A DNA stretch of 64,000 nt from an uncultured Bacteroidaceae bacterium (GCA_944321635.1 CALULY010000002.1:87442-151441), one strand, 5' to 3'. Counted from the first letter of the stretch, positions 8,182 to 17,120 are shown. Program-made: numbers and translations. Notes: generated by a model not told the origin, from the letters alone.

Positions 8182-10824
8182 ATGAAAAGATTAATCACAC
8201 CGCTGCTCGCCGCTGCTGCCATCGCAGCATTGCTGTGCTCATGCAGCACGAAGAACGAGCATTTCATCAATGACGAAGCCTATCGCAATCAAGTCGAGCA
8301 AGACTTCCTTGCAAAGAAAGAGCTGCTGCCGCAAGGCGACCTCTTCACAGTGTTTGACCAGGAACTGACCACCGCAGAGAGGGAAGCTCTGGAATTCCTC
8401 TACGCCTACATGCCAATAAGCGACGTCACGGACGTGGATGGCGATGTCTATCTCGATGCCGTCAGGACTGCATTCCAGGCACGGGAAGAGATGCCGTGGG
8501 GAAAGGACATCCCCGAGCGCGAATTCAGGCACTTTGTCCTGCCCGTGAGCGTCAATAACGAGAACATAGACACGGCGCGGACGGTCTTTTACAAGGAACT
8601 CAAGACGAGAGTGTCAAACATGACGCTCCACGATGCCGTACTTGAGGTTAACCATTGGTGCCACGAAAAGGCGATATACCAACCCTCCGACCCGCGCACA
8701 TCCTCCCCTCTGGCCACAGTCAAGACGGCCTACGGGCGTTGCGGTGAGGAATCAACCTTCGCAGTCGCCGCCCTCCGCTCGGTCGGAATCCCGGCACGGC
8801 AGGTCTACACTCCCCGCTGGGCGCACACCGACGACAATCATGCATGGGTGGAAGCATGGGTTGACGGCAAATGGTGCTTCCTCGGGGCCTGTGAGCCCGA
8901 ACCGGTCCTGGACTTGGCATGGTTCAACGCCCCGGCATCAAGGGGAATGTTGATGCACACCAAGGTGTTCGGCAAGTACGACGGTCCTGAGGATGTGATG
9001 TCGAGGAACAACATGTACACCATAATCAACGTGACCGACAACTACGCCCCCACATCCCGCATCGACGTGCTGGCGGTGGACAACGAGGGCAATCCCGTTG
9101 CCGACGCGATGGTGGAGTACAAAGTCTACAACTACGCCGAACTGTTCACCGTCGCACGCAAGATGTCCGATGCCGATGGCAAGTCATTCCTCACGGCAGG
9201 CAACGGAGACATGGTGGTCTGGGTCTCAAAGGACGGGCGGTTTGGTTATCAGAAAGTGACTTTCGGCAAGGACAAATCCGTCACAATAAAGCTTGACTTG
9301 ACCGCCGGCGAAAGCTACTTCGTCAATATGGATCTCGTGCCGCCGGCAGAAAGGCCCAACACCCCCAAAGTGACACAAGAGCAACGCGACGAGAATGACG
9401 CACGCCTGGCCGAGGAAGACAGGATCAGGAACGAATACATCTCGACGTTCATGTCGGCAGAGACCGCCGAGAACCTTGCCGGCGAGCTGGGAATCGACCC
9501 CGCACAATTCGCCGATTTCATCGTCAAGAGCCGTGGCAACTGGCAGACCATAGCCGGTTTTCTGAAAGACACGCCGCAGGACAAGCGGCAGACAGCCATG
9601 ACGCTGCTCGCGACACTGTCCGAAAAGGACCTCCGCGACGTGAGCATCGACGTGCTGGATGACAACCTCTACAACACACCGCAGGTCGATTGCCACAATT
9701 GGGCAGGGACAGTGCTGCGCCCACGCATAGAGTACGAGATGCTGACACCCTACAAAGGCTACTTCAAGGAGAATGTCCCCACCAGCCTCGCCGACAGTTT
9801 CGCCCGCGATCCCCAGACGCTCATCGACTGGTGCAAGGACAGCATCGCCATCTGCAACGAATGGAATCCAGCCGGTGACGTGATTTCACCCATCGGGGTC
9901 TGGAAGTCAAGGCGGGCAGACTGGTTCTCACGCGACATATTCTTCGTCGCAATGGCCCGTTCGATGGGAATACCCGCGTGGATGGACTTGGTGACAGGCA
10001 AGGTGCAGTACGACCAAGGCGGCAAGACCATCGATGTCGATTTCAACTCAGGTGCGCAGAGGACGGCCAAACTCGGCACACTCGTCATCAACTACAAGGC
10101 ACTTGCACGGTTGAAAGACCCGAAGTACTACACGCACTTCACCATCTCCCGCATCGTTGACGGGCATCCCGTGCTGCTCAACTATGATGAAGGCGGCACT
10201 TGGGCACAGACATTCAAGGGCGGGACACAGCTTGACGAGGGGTCATACGTCCTGACAACCGGAACGCGGCTTGCAAACGGGTCAGTCATGGCCAGCATGA
10301 CATTCTTTGACATAAAGCAAGGCCAGACCACGACCGTTGACCTCAACATCCGCAACGACGAGAGCGAGGTGCAGGTGATTGGCAACTTCGACTCCGAATC
10401 CAAGTACATGACCACCGACGGCAACGGCGAAAAGAGCGTGCTGGCAACGACCGGGCGCGGCTACTACGCCGTGGCAGTGCTCGGGGCAAAGGAGGAACCG
10501 ACCAACCACTTCCTTAAAGACCTTGAGAAAGTCGCCGACGAATTTGAGAAATGGGGCAGGCAGATGGTATTCCTCTTCCCGAGCGAAAAGAACTACAACA
10601 ACTTCAACGCCGCCGAATTCCCCGGCCTGCCGTCCAACATAACTTACGGCATCGACATGGGCAACGGCATCGCCAACAAGATTATCGCCGGCATGGAGCT
10701 AAACCCCACCGGCTCGCTGCCGCTGATAATCATCTGCGACACGTTCAACCGCGTGGTCTTCGTCTCGCAAGGTTACAACATCGGGACGGCAGACCGAATG
10801 CTCGACGTGATACACAAGCTCTGA
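8182..10824 (+). CDS. Transglutaminase-fold lipoprotein with thioredoxin-like C-terminus
   Basis: Lipoprotein of 880 residues. The start is placed at the ATG at 8182 because it begins a clean type II signal (MKRLITPLLAAAA..LLCSC); an upstream in-frame TTG would add nine unlikely residues. A transglutaminase/protease core (about residues 150-240) has the catalytic Cys in YGRCGEES and the His in DDNHAWVEAW. A carboxypeptidase-regulatory-like beta domain follows (about 290-380). A second region (about 530-650, IGVWKSRRADWFSRDIFFVAMARSMG) resembles a transglutaminase core without a visible Cys. The last 130 residues look like a thioredoxin/peroxiredoxin-type fold without CxxC. It probably acts on peptides or peptidoglycan at the cell surface; the substrate is unknown. 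A strong terminator follows. Confidence 0.85.
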   Translation: MKRLITPLLAAAAIAALLCSCSTKNEHFINDEAYRNQVEQDFLAKKELLPQGDLFTVFDQELTTAEREALEFLYAYMPISDVTDVDGDVYLDAVRTAFQAREEMPWGKDIPEREFRHFVLPVSVNNENIDTARTVFYKELKTRVSNMTLHDAVLEVNHWCHEKAIYQPSDPRTSSPLATVKTAYGRCGEESTFAVAALRSVGIPARQVYTPRWAHTDDNHAWVEAWVDGKWCFLGACEPEPVLDLAWFNAPASRGMLMHTKVFGKYDGPEDVMSRNNMYTIINVTDNYAPTSRIDVLAVDNEGNPVADAMVEYKVYNYAELFTVARKMSDADGKSFLTAGNGDMVVWVSKDGRFGYQKVTFGKDKSVTIKLDLTAGESYFVNMDLVPPAERPNTPKVTQEQRDENDARLAEEDRIRNEYISTFMSAETAENLAGELGIDPAQFADFIVKSRGNWQTIAGFLKDTPQDKRQTAMTLLATLSEKDLRDVSIDVLDDNLYNTPQVDCHNWAGTVLRPRIEYEMLTPYKGYFKENVPTSLADSFARDPQTLIDWCKDSIAICNEWNPAGDVISPIGVWKSRRADWFSRDIFFVAMARSMGIPAWMDLVTGKVQYDQGGKTIDVDFNSGAQRTAKLGTLVINYKALARLKDPKYYTHFTISRIVDGHPVLLNYDEGGTWAQTFKGGTQLDEGSYVLTTGTRLANGSVMASMTFFDIKQGQTTTVDLNIRNDESEVQVIGNFDSESKYMTTDGNGEKSVLATTGRGYYAVAVLGAKEEPTNHFLKDLEKVADEFEKWGRQMVFLFPSEKNYNNFNAAEFPGLPSNITYGIDMGNGIANKIIAGMELNPTGSLPLIIICDTFNRVVFVSQGYNIGTADRMLDVIHKL

Positions 10825-10847
10825 CCGACGTCAGCACAAGCCCAAAA

Positions 10848-10880
10848 GGCTGGACGGTCTCGCCGTCCAGCCTTTTTCTT
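10848..10880 (+). terminator. Rho-independent terminator after the transglutaminase gene
   Basis: Perfect 10-bp stem GGCTGGACGG / CCGTCCAGCC (10848-10857, 10863-10872) with a 5-nt loop, followed by TTTTTCTT. It begins 24 bp after the stop codon. Confidence 0.9.
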
Positions 10881-10950
10881 GCCCGACCACGAGCAAGACT
10901 TCGCAAGGCCGGGACAAAGACAACGTATGCCCAGGCTAAGTGCATCACAC

Positions 10951-10978
10951 AAAAAAGAGGTAAGCCCCGACGACCTCT
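10951..10978 (-). terminator. Terminator of the DUF4595-like lipoprotein gene
   Basis: On the minus strand, AGAGGT pairs with ACCTCT (10973-10978 with 10956-10961) and a run of six T follows. It is a short stem but well placed, 32 bp after the annotated stop. Confidence 0.55.
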
Positions 10979-11009
10979 CCCATTGTTCTCTTAGCAAATA
11001 ACAGCGTCC

Positions 11010-11969
11010 TCAACGCCTTGCCGCCAACCTCCCAGCCCTGCGGGCAAGATGGGATTTGTGATGCCGCACTGCATCGTTCCCTGGCTGGACGGACGCGGCA
11101 GGAGCGGCATCGTAGCCGTTCCCCTCGGACAGGTAGTAATAGGTCCAGCCGTCGTGATTTCTCACCAACCCGTTGTCGTAGGTCGTGCTTATCGACCTGT
11201 TGCCAGAGTCATAATAAACGTCCCTCTCGCCGTCGATGACATCATATTCGATTGACCGGCCCGATGTCGGGAGATATTCCGCCGGCCGCCCCAGCAAGCC
11301 GGAGTAGAGAAGGGGAAGCTCAATGCTCCAATCGTTGAAATCAATGTTATAGACACCTGTGTTGGGACGCTCGGATTCATACGAGTATTCATCGACAAAG
11401 CCGTACTCTATCGTCACACTTTGTCCGTATTCGACAAAATCCTCAACGGCACAATCCTCCACTTTCATCAACCGCCCTCCGTCCCAGGCCAGTGAAGTTG
11501 TCACCCTGGCAGAGTAGCCCGGAGCCGAGATGTTCCACACCATCTTGGAAAGCCGCCCGTCGCCGTTGTAGGTGAAATCAAACGACATCTCATCACCGCC
11601 CCCATCGTCCAGGTCCATCGACAGGATGTAGCCGGCCTCGTTTACACGGATGTTACTGTAAGTCTCGACATCCCCGCCTCTCCCATTGAATGTAAAAGCC
11701 AGAGGATTGGAGTCCACCGTGAACTGTGAACCATTGGCGGTGAAAACACCTCCTGTCAAACGCCCGTCGGCATCATAGTGCATCTCGAATTGGTCAGAGC
11801 CGGCCCTCACTGCAATCGGGAATTGCACACCCAAATCAAAGTAGGCAGGCATCCGCTCGATGGTGGCGCCTGGCTTTGGAGCTTCACCATCTTCGTCATC
11901 GGAACAAGAGAAAGTGATTGCAGCCAACGCAACCACAGCCGCAAAGTGCAGTGGTCTGAATGATTTCAT
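11010..11969 (-). CDS. DUF4595-like lipoprotein, possible 3' frameshift
   Basis: Predicted surface or periplasmic lipoprotein of 319 residues. The start is taken at the ATG at 11969 (MKSFRPLHF...), giving a type II signal ending AITFSCS. The body is a run of beta-strand pairs with YDADGRL, YNGDGRL and similar Y-x-x-D/G repeats, as in the porin-like DUF4595 family of Bacteroidales; the function is unknown. The last 25 or so residues are Arg/Ala/His-rich (HLARRAGRLAARR), unlike the rest. A neighbouring frame reads a more natural tail (ITNPILPAGLGGW...) to a stop near 10991, just before the terminator. Either the tail is real or the gene carries a frameshift close to its 3' end. Confidence 0.7.
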   Translation of the reverse strand: MKSFRPLHFAAVVALAAITFSCSDDEDGEAPKPGATIERMPAYFDLGVQFPIAVRAGSDQFEMHYDADGRLTGGVFTANGSQFTVDSNPLAFTFNGRGGDVETYSNIRVNEAGYILSMDLDDGGGDEMSFDFTYNGDGRLSKMVWNISAPGYSARVTTSLAWDGGRLMKVEDCAVEDFVEYGQSVTIEYGFVDEYSYESERPNTGVYNIDFNDWSIELPLLYSGLLGRPAEYLPTSGRSIEYDVIDGERDVYYDSGNRSISTTYDNGLVRNHDGWTYYYLSEGNGYDAAPAASVQPGNDAVRHHKSHLARRAGRLAARR

Positions 11970-11993
11970 CGGTTTAACATTTATGATGCGTTG

Positions 11994-12001
11994 CAAATGT
12001 A
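11994..12001 (-). promoter_or_regulatory. Candidate -7 element for the lipoprotein gene
   Basis: TACATTTG on the minus strand matches TAnnTTTG and lies 25 bp upstream of the ATG at 11969. The -33 TTTG is not obvious. Confidence 0.4.
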
Positions 12002-12136
12002 TGGATTTATGTCTTTACCCTGCCCCATTGACACACATTAACCCAAACATCGCCACGCCCCGCCCCGCGCGCAGGACTTGGAGTGACGGGCTACCGCCCT
12101 TTTCAAAAGCTCCAAGGATGCCGCAGGCCGTGCCGG

Positions 12137-12215
12137 AAAACATCCGATGATTTTGGCAAAAACATTGTATGCCGCCACCGAAAACATTGCATGGTGGGAG
12201 CAAAAACATCGTATG
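12137..12215 (+). repeat. 22-nt-period array of AAAACATNNNATG, four units
   Basis: Units start at 12137, 12159, 12181 and 12203, exactly 22 nt apart: AAAACAT followed by CCG, TGT, TGC or CGT and then ATG. The 9-nt linkers differ (ATTTTGGCA, CCGCCACCG, GTGGGAGCA). Each unit holds the dyad CAT-NNN-ATG, and the last unit extends it to AAAACATCGTATGTTTT. The array lies about 170 bp upstream of the minus-strand lipoprotein start and downstream of der. Related arrays are at 21905-22005 and 56451-56529. Confidence 0.85.
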
Positions 12216-12297
12216 TTTTTCAGCGTCCAAGAGATGCCCGCTGCAAAGCCTTTTACCCGAACAGCCACGGCACGCACCACTTGCCGTGACTGCGGCA

Positions 12298-12331
12298 AAC
12301 GAAAGAGCCGGGCGGTCAGACCGTCCGGCTC
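12298..12331 (-). terminator. Terminator after der
   Basis: On the minus strand GAGCCGG...CGGTC pairs with GACCG...CCGGCTC (12305-12331) with one internal mismatch, followed by TTTCGTTT. It starts 25 bp after the der stop and closes the yceD-rpmF-fabH-era-der operon. Confidence 0.6.
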
Positions 12332-12355
12332 GATGTCCTTGCCTCCTGGGCAACG

Positions 12356-13669
12356 TCACTTCTGGCGGATGAAGATGTTGATGGGCGTGCCGCAGAAATC
12401 CCACCGCTCCCTGATCTTGTTCTCAAGGAACCGCTTGTAGGGATCCTTGACATATTGCGGCAAGTTTGCGAAGAACACAAATGAGGGGATGCGCGTATTG
12501 GGCAGCTGGGTGACGTATTTTATCTTGATGTACTTGCCCTTCATCGACGGTGGCGGGTATGCCTCGATGAGGGGGAGCATCTCTTCGTTCAACTTGGACG
12601 TGGGGACTTTCCTGTTGCGGTTGTCGTAGACGCGCTGGGCAGCCTCCATGACCTTGAAGATCCTCTGCTTCGTCAGCGCGGAAGCGAACACAAGGGGGAA
12701 ATCGGTAAAGGGCGCGAGGCGGTTGCGTATGGCGTTGATGAAGAAATCTATCGCCTTCTGCGATTTGTCCACGGCGAGGTCCCACTTGTTGACCACGAGG
12801 ACGAGGCCCTTGTTGTTGCGCTGTATCATCGAGAAGATGCTGAGGTCTTGGTTCTCAATCCCCTTCTGGGCATCGATCATGAGCACGCATACGTCCGAGT
12901 TCTCTATGGCCCGGATGGAGCGGACAACGGAGTAGTACTCGAGGTCTTCGGACACTTTCTTCTTCCTCCTTATACCAGCCGTATCGACAAGGTAGAAGTT
13001 GAAGCCGAATTTGTCGTACTTCGTGTAGATGGAGTCGCGCGTCGTTCCCGCTATGTCGGTGACAATGTTGCGGTCTTCGCCGATGAATGCGTTGATGATC
13101 GACGACTTGCCGACATTCGGCCTGCCTACGACGGCAATCTTGGGTATGTCCTCTTCAAGGATTTCACTCGTCCCTTCGGGGAATTTCGACACTACCAGGT
13201 CGAGCAAGTCTCCCGTGCCGCTGCCGCTGATGGCGGACACTGGAACCGGGTCTCCCAACCCGAGCGAATAGAACTCCGCCACCGAGAACGACAAATTGGT
13301 GTTGTCGGTCTTGTTGGCAACGAGTATGACCGGCTTTTTGGCACGGCGCAGGATGGCTGCCACCTCATCGTCGAGGTCGGTGACACCGTTCATCACATCG
13401 ACGAGGAAGAGTATCACGTCCGCTTCCTCAAGCGCTATGGCGACTTGCTTGCGGATTTCCCCCTCGAATATGTCGTCCGAATTGACGACCCATCCGCCCG
13501 TATCGACTATCGAAAACTCTTGTCCTCCCCACTCCACCTTGCCGTACTGGCGGTCACGTGTGGTGCCTTCGCGCTCGTTGACGATTGCTTGGCGCGATTC
13601 CGTCAGGCGGTTGAAGAGGGTGGATTTGCCGACGTTGGGGCGGCCTACGATTGCTACTAAATTTCCCAT
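12356..13669 (-). CDS. der: Ribosome biogenesis GTPase Der (EngA)
   Basis: Essential double-GTPase needed for 50S ribosomal subunit assembly. At 437 residues it is the standard length. Two G domains are complete: P-loops GRPNVGKS at residue 8 and again near 183, G3 motifs DTGG and DTAG, and G4 NKTD and NKWD. A KH-like C-terminal domain follows (about 350-437, ending NIFIRQK). It is the last gene of a minus-strand operon with era, fabH, rpmF and yceD; 42 bp separate it from era. Two GTPases that act on opposite ribosomal subunits are adjacent here, a common arrangement in Bacteroidales. Confidence 0.97.
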   Translation of the reverse strand: MGNLVAIVGRPNVGKSTLFNRLTESRQAIVNEREGTTRDRQYGKVEWGGQEFSIVDTGGWVVNSDDIFEGEIRKQVAIALEEADVILFLVDVMNGVTDLDDEVAAILRRAKKPVILVANKTDNTNLSFSVAEFYSLGLGDPVPVSAISGSGTGDLLDLVVSKFPEGTSEILEEDIPKIAVVGRPNVGKSSIINAFIGEDRNIVTDIAGTTRDSIYTKYDKFGFNFYLVDTAGIRRKKKVSEDLEYYSVVRSIRAIENSDVCVLMIDAQKGIENQDLSIFSMIQRNNKGLVLVVNKWDLAVDKSQKAIDFFINAIRNRLAPFTDFPLVFASALTKQRIFKVMEAAQRVYDNRNRKVPTSKLNEEMLPLIEAYPPPSMKGKYIKIKYVTQLPNTRIPSFVFFANLPQYVKDPYKRFLENKIRERWDFCGTPINIFIRQK

Positions 13670-13711
13670 TGCATATAAAAGGTTGCGACTGTCACAGTCG
13701 TATTAATAATG

Positions 13712-14632
13712 TCAGTCTTGCTTGTAACCAAAGTTGCGGAGTTCCTTGTCGGAGTTCCGCCAGTCTTTGTCCACTTTGACAAATGTCTTGAGGAAGATGC
13801 TCTTCCCGAAGAACCGTTCCATCTCCTTGCGCGCCTCGGTGGCTACTTTCTTCAACGCTTTTCCCTCGTGGCCGATGATGATGCCTTTCTGGCTGTCGCG
13901 CTCGACATAGATTGTCAGGGCTATGCGGATGATTGATTCCTCCTCTTTAAACTCATCTACGACGACTTCCACCGAGTAGGGTATCTCCTTGTCATAGAAG
14001 AGGAGTATCTTGCCACGCATTATCTCCGAGACGAAAAAGCGCGCAGGCTTGTCAGTGATCTGGTCTTTGTCGAAGTAAGGCGGCGAGTCGGGCAGAAGTT
14101 CCTTGACGCGCCGCATGACATAGTTGATATTAAACTTAGCTTTGGCCGAGACCGGGATGATTTCCGCCTTGGGCAGGAGCTTGCCCCATTCCTCGACAAG
14201 GCGGTCAAGGGTCTGCGCGTCGGTCAAGTCTATCTTGTTTATGAGCAACAGGACTGGGACATCCAGCTTGTTGACCTTGGCGACAAACTCCTCATGCTTG
14301 TCATGTTTCTCCACTATGTCGGTCACATAGATGAGGATGTCGGCATCCTCCAACGCGGACTCCGAGAAGCTGAGCATCGTCTCTTGCAACTTGTAGTTTG
14401 GTTTCAACACACCCGGCGTGTCCGAAAACACGACCTGAACGTCGTCATCGTTGTATATGCCCGTGATGCGGTGGCGTGTCGTCTGCGCCTTGAACGTCGC
14501 TACCGAGATTTTCTCGCCGACGAGCGCGTTCATCAACGTAGACTTACCGACGTTGGGGTTGCCCACTATGTTGACGAAGCCTGATTTGTGATGCGGCATT
14601 GTAAAGAGTTGTTTTTGGTTTGATTCTGCCAT
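13712..14632 (-). CDS. era: GTPase Era
   Basis: GTP-binding protein that binds the 3' end of 16S rRNA and aids 30S maturation; 306 residues. The G domain has GNPNVGKS (P-loop), DTPG and NKID. The C-terminal KH domain contains GHEGKALKKVATEARKEM. The first ATG (14632) gives an 11-residue polar leader before MPHHKSGFVNIVG; the ATG at 14599 would match the usual family start more closely, so the true start is uncertain by 33 bp. It lies within the yceD-rpmF-fabH-era-der operon, after an intra-operonic hairpin. Confidence 0.96.
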   Translation of the reverse strand: MAESNQKQLFTMPHHKSGFVNIVGNPNVGKSTLMNALVGEKISVATFKAQTTRHRITGIYNDDDVQVVFSDTPGVLKPNYKLQETMLSFSESALEDADILIYVTDIVEKHDKHEEFVAKVNKLDVPVLLLINKIDLTDAQTLDRLVEEWGKLLPKAEIIPVSAKAKFNINYVMRRVKELLPDSPPYFDKDQITDKPARFFVSEIMRGKILLFYDKEIPYSVEVVVDEFKEEESIIRIALTIYVERDSQKGIIIGHEGKALKKVATEARKEMERFFGKSIFLKTFVKVDKDWRNSDKELRNFGYKQD

Positions 14633-14640
14633 TTTATAAG

Positions 14641-14670
14641 AAAAAACGCATCTTTTCGGGATGCGTTTTC
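14641..14670 (-). terminator. Hairpin between fabH and era (internal terminator or attenuator)
   Basis: On the minus strand AAAACGCATC pairs with GATGCGTTTT (14643-14669), followed by further T residues. It sits directly after the fabH stop and 9 bp before the era ATG, so it would reduce read-through from fabH into era-der. Confidence 0.7.
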
Positions 14671-14674
14671 AATG

Positions 14675-15682
14675 TCAGTCTTGTTTTTGTCCGTCGTATC
14701 CCCACTTGACGTATATCGCACCCCACGTGAAGCCTGCACCAAAGGCGGTCAATATCAGATTGTCGCCCTTGCGCAATTGGCTCTCATAGTCCCAAAGGCA
14801 GAGAGGCAACGTGCCGGCACTGGTATTCCCGTATTTCTGGATGTTTATCATCACGCGTTCCAAGGGGACTTCCAAGCGTTGGGCCACCGCGTCGATGATG
14901 CGGAGGTTGGCCTGGTGGGGAACAATCCAGTTGATGTTGCTCTTGTCAAGGTGATTGCGCTCGGCGATTTGCGCTGTCACGTTGGACATATTTGACACAG
15001 CGTACTTGAACACGGTGCGTCCTTCCTGGTGGATATAATGCATCTTGTTGTCCACGGTGAAGTAGGACGGCGGGCACACGGAGCCGCCGGCTTTCATGTG
15101 CAGGAAAGGCAGCCCTTTGCCGTCAGTCCTGAGCAGGGAGTCTATCACTCCCACCTCCTCGGTCGTAGCCTCAAGCATCACTGCCGCCGCCCCGTCTCCG
15201 AAAATGGGGCAAGTCGCACGGTCAGTATAGTCAACCATCGACGACATCTTGTCTGCCCCGACGAGGATGACCTTCTTGTGACGACCCGATACAATCATCG
15301 ATGCAGCCGTCTCCAAACCGTACAGGAAGCCGCAGCAAGCAGCCTGCAAATCGATGGCATAAGCATTCTTCAGCCCAAGCTTGTCACACAAGATTGAGGC
15401 AGTCGAGGGGAAATGGTAGTCAGGGGTCGTCGTCGAGACGATTATCGCATCGACATCATCGGGATTGGAGTTGGTCTTCTTCATCAATTGTTTGGCCGCC
15501 TTGCGCGCCATGTACGATGTCCCGAGCCCTTCCTCGTTGAGTATCCTGCGTTCCTTTACACCTATGCGTGTCATAATCCACTCGTCGTTGGTGTCTACCA
15601 TCCTTGACAGCTCGTCGTTGGTCAGGACATAGTCTGGCACATATCCACCCACGCCGGTGATTACTGCGTTAATTTTCTCCAT
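14675..15682 (-). CDS. fabH: Beta-ketoacyl-ACP synthase III
   Basis: Initiates fatty-acid synthesis by condensing an acyl-CoA with malonyl-ACP; 335 residues. The catalytic triad is visible: Cys in [10 protein letters not shown] (about residue 115), His in [10 protein letters not shown] and Asn in KYGNTSAGT. The start ATG at 15682 gives [18 protein letters not shown], the usual N-terminus. The gene order L32-fabH couples ribosome and lipid synthesis genes, as in many bacteria (rpmF-plsX-fabH), but no plsX is present here. An apparent terminator follows the stop, so era and der may be expressed at a lower level. Confidence 0.96.
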   Translation of the reverse strand: MEKINAVITGVGGYVPDYVLTNDELSRMVDTNDEWIMTRIGVKERRILNEEGLGTSYMARKAAKQLMKKTNSNPDDVDAIIVSTTTPDYHFPSTASILCDKLGLKNAYAIDLQAACCGFLYGLETAASMIVSGRHKKVILVGADKMSSMVDYTDRATCPIFGDGAAAVMLEATTEEVGVIDSLLRTDGKGLPFLHMKAGGSVCPPSYFTVDNKMHYIHQEGRTVFKYAVSNMSNVTAQIAERNHLDKSNINWIVPHQANLRIIDAVAQRLEVPLERVMINIQKYGNTSAGTLPLCLWDYESQLRKGDNLILTAFGAGFTWGAIYVKWGYDGQKQD

Positions 15683-15774
15683 TAGTTCTGCCAGTTAAAT
15701 TAAACACAAGCGGGGCATCCCGCCTGTACGGCAGGATGTCGTCCGCGCAAAAATCGGCAAAAGCCGCTGTTTGG

Positions 15775-15957
15775 TCAGACAGCAGCCTTTGGAACAGCGA
15801 GCTTTCCTCTGTAATAGCCGCACTCCCCGCACACGGTGTGGTAGATGTGCCATGCCCCGCAGTTAGGACAAACAGCCAGCGTGGGGGCTACTGCCTTGTC
15901 ATGAGTTCTTCTCTTAGCAGTTCTAGTCTTGGATTGTCTTCTTTTAGGATGTGCCAT
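15775..15957 (-). CDS. rpmF: 50S ribosomal protein L32
   Basis: Small basic large-subunit protein of 60 residues. The N-terminus MAHPKRRQSKTRTAKRRTHD and the zinc-ribbon cysteines (CPNCGAWH...CGECGYY) are characteristic. It is 11 bp downstream of the DUF177 gene, the usual partner of L32 across bacteria, and is followed by fabH after 92 bp. Confidence 0.97.
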   Translation of the reverse strand: MAHPKRRQSKTRTAKRRTHDKAVAPTLAVCPNCGAWHIYHTVCGECGYYRGKLAVPKAAV

Positions 15958-15968
15958 TTTCTCACAAT

Positions 15969-16511
15969 TTATTTGTTGTTATTCAATAATTCTTTCAACG
16001 CGTCCCATCTCGGGTCGGTGCCTTTACGCCCCGTGCCTTCTCCATCTCCGCCGCCATCACCGCCGGCCTCATAGCCGTGGAGGCGTGCAGCCATCTCCTC
16101 GTTGCACTGCCCGTCGGGATGCACCCGCTTGCAAGGCAAGGCAAGGGCGATTGACTCAAACAGATGCCAGGCGACGTTTAGCACGCCGTCGGGACTGTCA
16201 ACCCAGATGATCCCGTCGTCATCGCCATCCCCGTCGCCCAGTTTTGCCAGAAGCACCTCATGTGTGTGGATGCTGACAGGCACGTCGTCAAGGCAACGGT
16301 CGCAAGGCACGACAGCGACACCGTCGCAATCTATCGTCAGCTCAAAATCATGGGACAGGCGCCTCACATCGACACGGGCTGTGACATTGCCCTTGTCAAG
16401 CACTGGCGAATCGATTGACTCAAAGAAACTGTCGGTCAAGACATACTCACGGTGGAGCGTGTCGCCCGTCATCCCTTCGAGGTCTATGTCAAACTGTTCT
16501 GTAAGTTCCAC
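15969..16511 (-). CDS. DUF177 (YceD) family protein
   Basis: YceD/DUF177 protein of 180 residues, a family almost always encoded just upstream of rpmF and linked in other species to 23S rRNA and L32 metabolism. The CxxC pair in PCDRCLDDV (about residue 90) and the distal Cys residues (LPCKRV, GQCNEE) are typical of the metal-binding core. A Gly/Asp-rich low-complexity segment (about 146-160, GGDGGGDGEG) precedes the C-terminal DPRWDALKELL motif that marks the family. It is the first gene of the operon; a candidate promoter lies 66-100 bp upstream. Confidence 0.9.
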   Translation of the reverse strand: MELTEQFDIDLEGMTGDTLHREYVLTDSFFESIDSPVLDKGNVTARVDVRRLSHDFELTIDCDGVAVVPCDRCLDDVPVSIHTHEVLLAKLGDGDGDDDGIIWVDSPDGVLNVAWHLFESIALALPCKRVHPDGQCNEEMAARLHGYEAGGDGGGDGEGTGRKGTDPRWDALKELLNNNK

Positions 16512-16576
16512 GTTTTCAACTGACTAAACCGCCGCATCATTTGACGTATGCATACGACACGGCAATTTTCGGGCTA

Positions 16577-16610
16577 CAAAGGTACAAATAATTTGCATTC
16601 AAACATCAAA
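16577..16610 (-). promoter_or_regulatory. Candidate promoter of the yceD-rpmF-fabH-era-der operon
   Basis: On the minus strand TACCTTTG (16584 down to 16577) matches TAnnTTTG. A TTTG (16610 down to 16607) lies 22 nt upstream, one base longer than the usual spacer. The predicted leader is about 60 nt. Confidence 0.5.
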
Positions 16611-16613
16611 ACC

Positions 16614-17089
16614 CTCTGATTATTTGCCACTATGCCACGACAGCAGCACCCGGCAAATGAGGTTGCCACGCACCGTCCCGCGACATTCACCGCCGGACAA
16701 CACGGCGGCGGCAACAAGCCGGATGAAGCCGGCACACCTATATTTATATATACAGGCAAGCTCCCGTCTCCGCCCAATCGCAGGAAAAATCCCCCTACCC
16801 TCGGGGGAAAACAACGCAGGGTCAGAGGAAAAGTTCATTCAAAAGTTTTGTTTATATATTCAAAACTTCTGTTTATATAAACAAAAGTTCTGTTTATACA
16901 TTCAAAACTTTTGTTTTTACTTTATGCGCCGTGCAACCAGAGTCCATGCCAGACATCAAGACGGTTTTCCCCGAAAGACAGGCAACAGAAGCACCGGGAC
17001 ATCCCGCAGGGGACACCGGGCGGCGCGCATGGCAATGAGTGGCGTAGCTGGGGCATTTGATGTATTCGGAAATATTTTCCCTTGGAAAA
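16614..17089. other. Intergenic region between yceD and thioredoxin
   Basis: About 475 bp. Apart from the 21-nt-period array (16840-16913), I see a small CCCCC...GGGGG hairpin (16790-16807). The overlapping plus-strand frames (for example 16624-17145) are low in sequence complexity and have no family resemblance; I do not call them genes. Confidence 0.5.
16840..16913 (+). repeat. Second 21-nt-period array of the 11-bp near-palindrome, four units
   Basis: CAAAAGTTTTG, CAAAACTTCTG, CAAAAGTTCTG and CAAAACTTTTG start at 16840, 16861, 16882 and 16903, exactly 21 nt apart. The linkers are TTTATATATT, TTTATATAAA and TTTATACATT. The unit, linker and the flanking AAGTTCATT match the array at 5469. 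The array is followed by TTTTTACTTTA, a weaker -7-like sequence; the nearest plus-strand gene is thioredoxin, 229 bp downstream. Confidence 0.8.
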
Positions 17090-17120
17090 TTTGTATCACA
17101 GAAAACAATCATTACCTTTG
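17090..17120 (+). promoter_or_regulatory. Promoter of the thioredoxin-MarR operon
   Basis: TTTG at 17090-17093, a 19-nt spacer and TACCTTTG at 17113-17120 match the Bacteroidota consensus. The expected transcript starts near 17125, leaving a short leader before the ATG at 17142. Confidence 0.75.

Larger units (their letters stand above)
11970..12355. other. Intergenic region between the lipoprotein gene and der
   Basis: 386 bp. From the der side it holds the der terminator (12298-12331), the 22-nt-period array (12137-12215) and a candidate minus-strand -7 element TACATTTG (12001 down to 11994), 25 bp before the lipoprotein start. I see no gene. Confidence 0.6.

Noticed and set aside
12137..12215. 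CRISPR array (short regular repeats with variable linkers)
   Set aside because: Repeat (13 nt) and linker (9 nt) are far too short for CRISPR, and no cas genes are near; the same holds for the arrays at 21905 and 56451.
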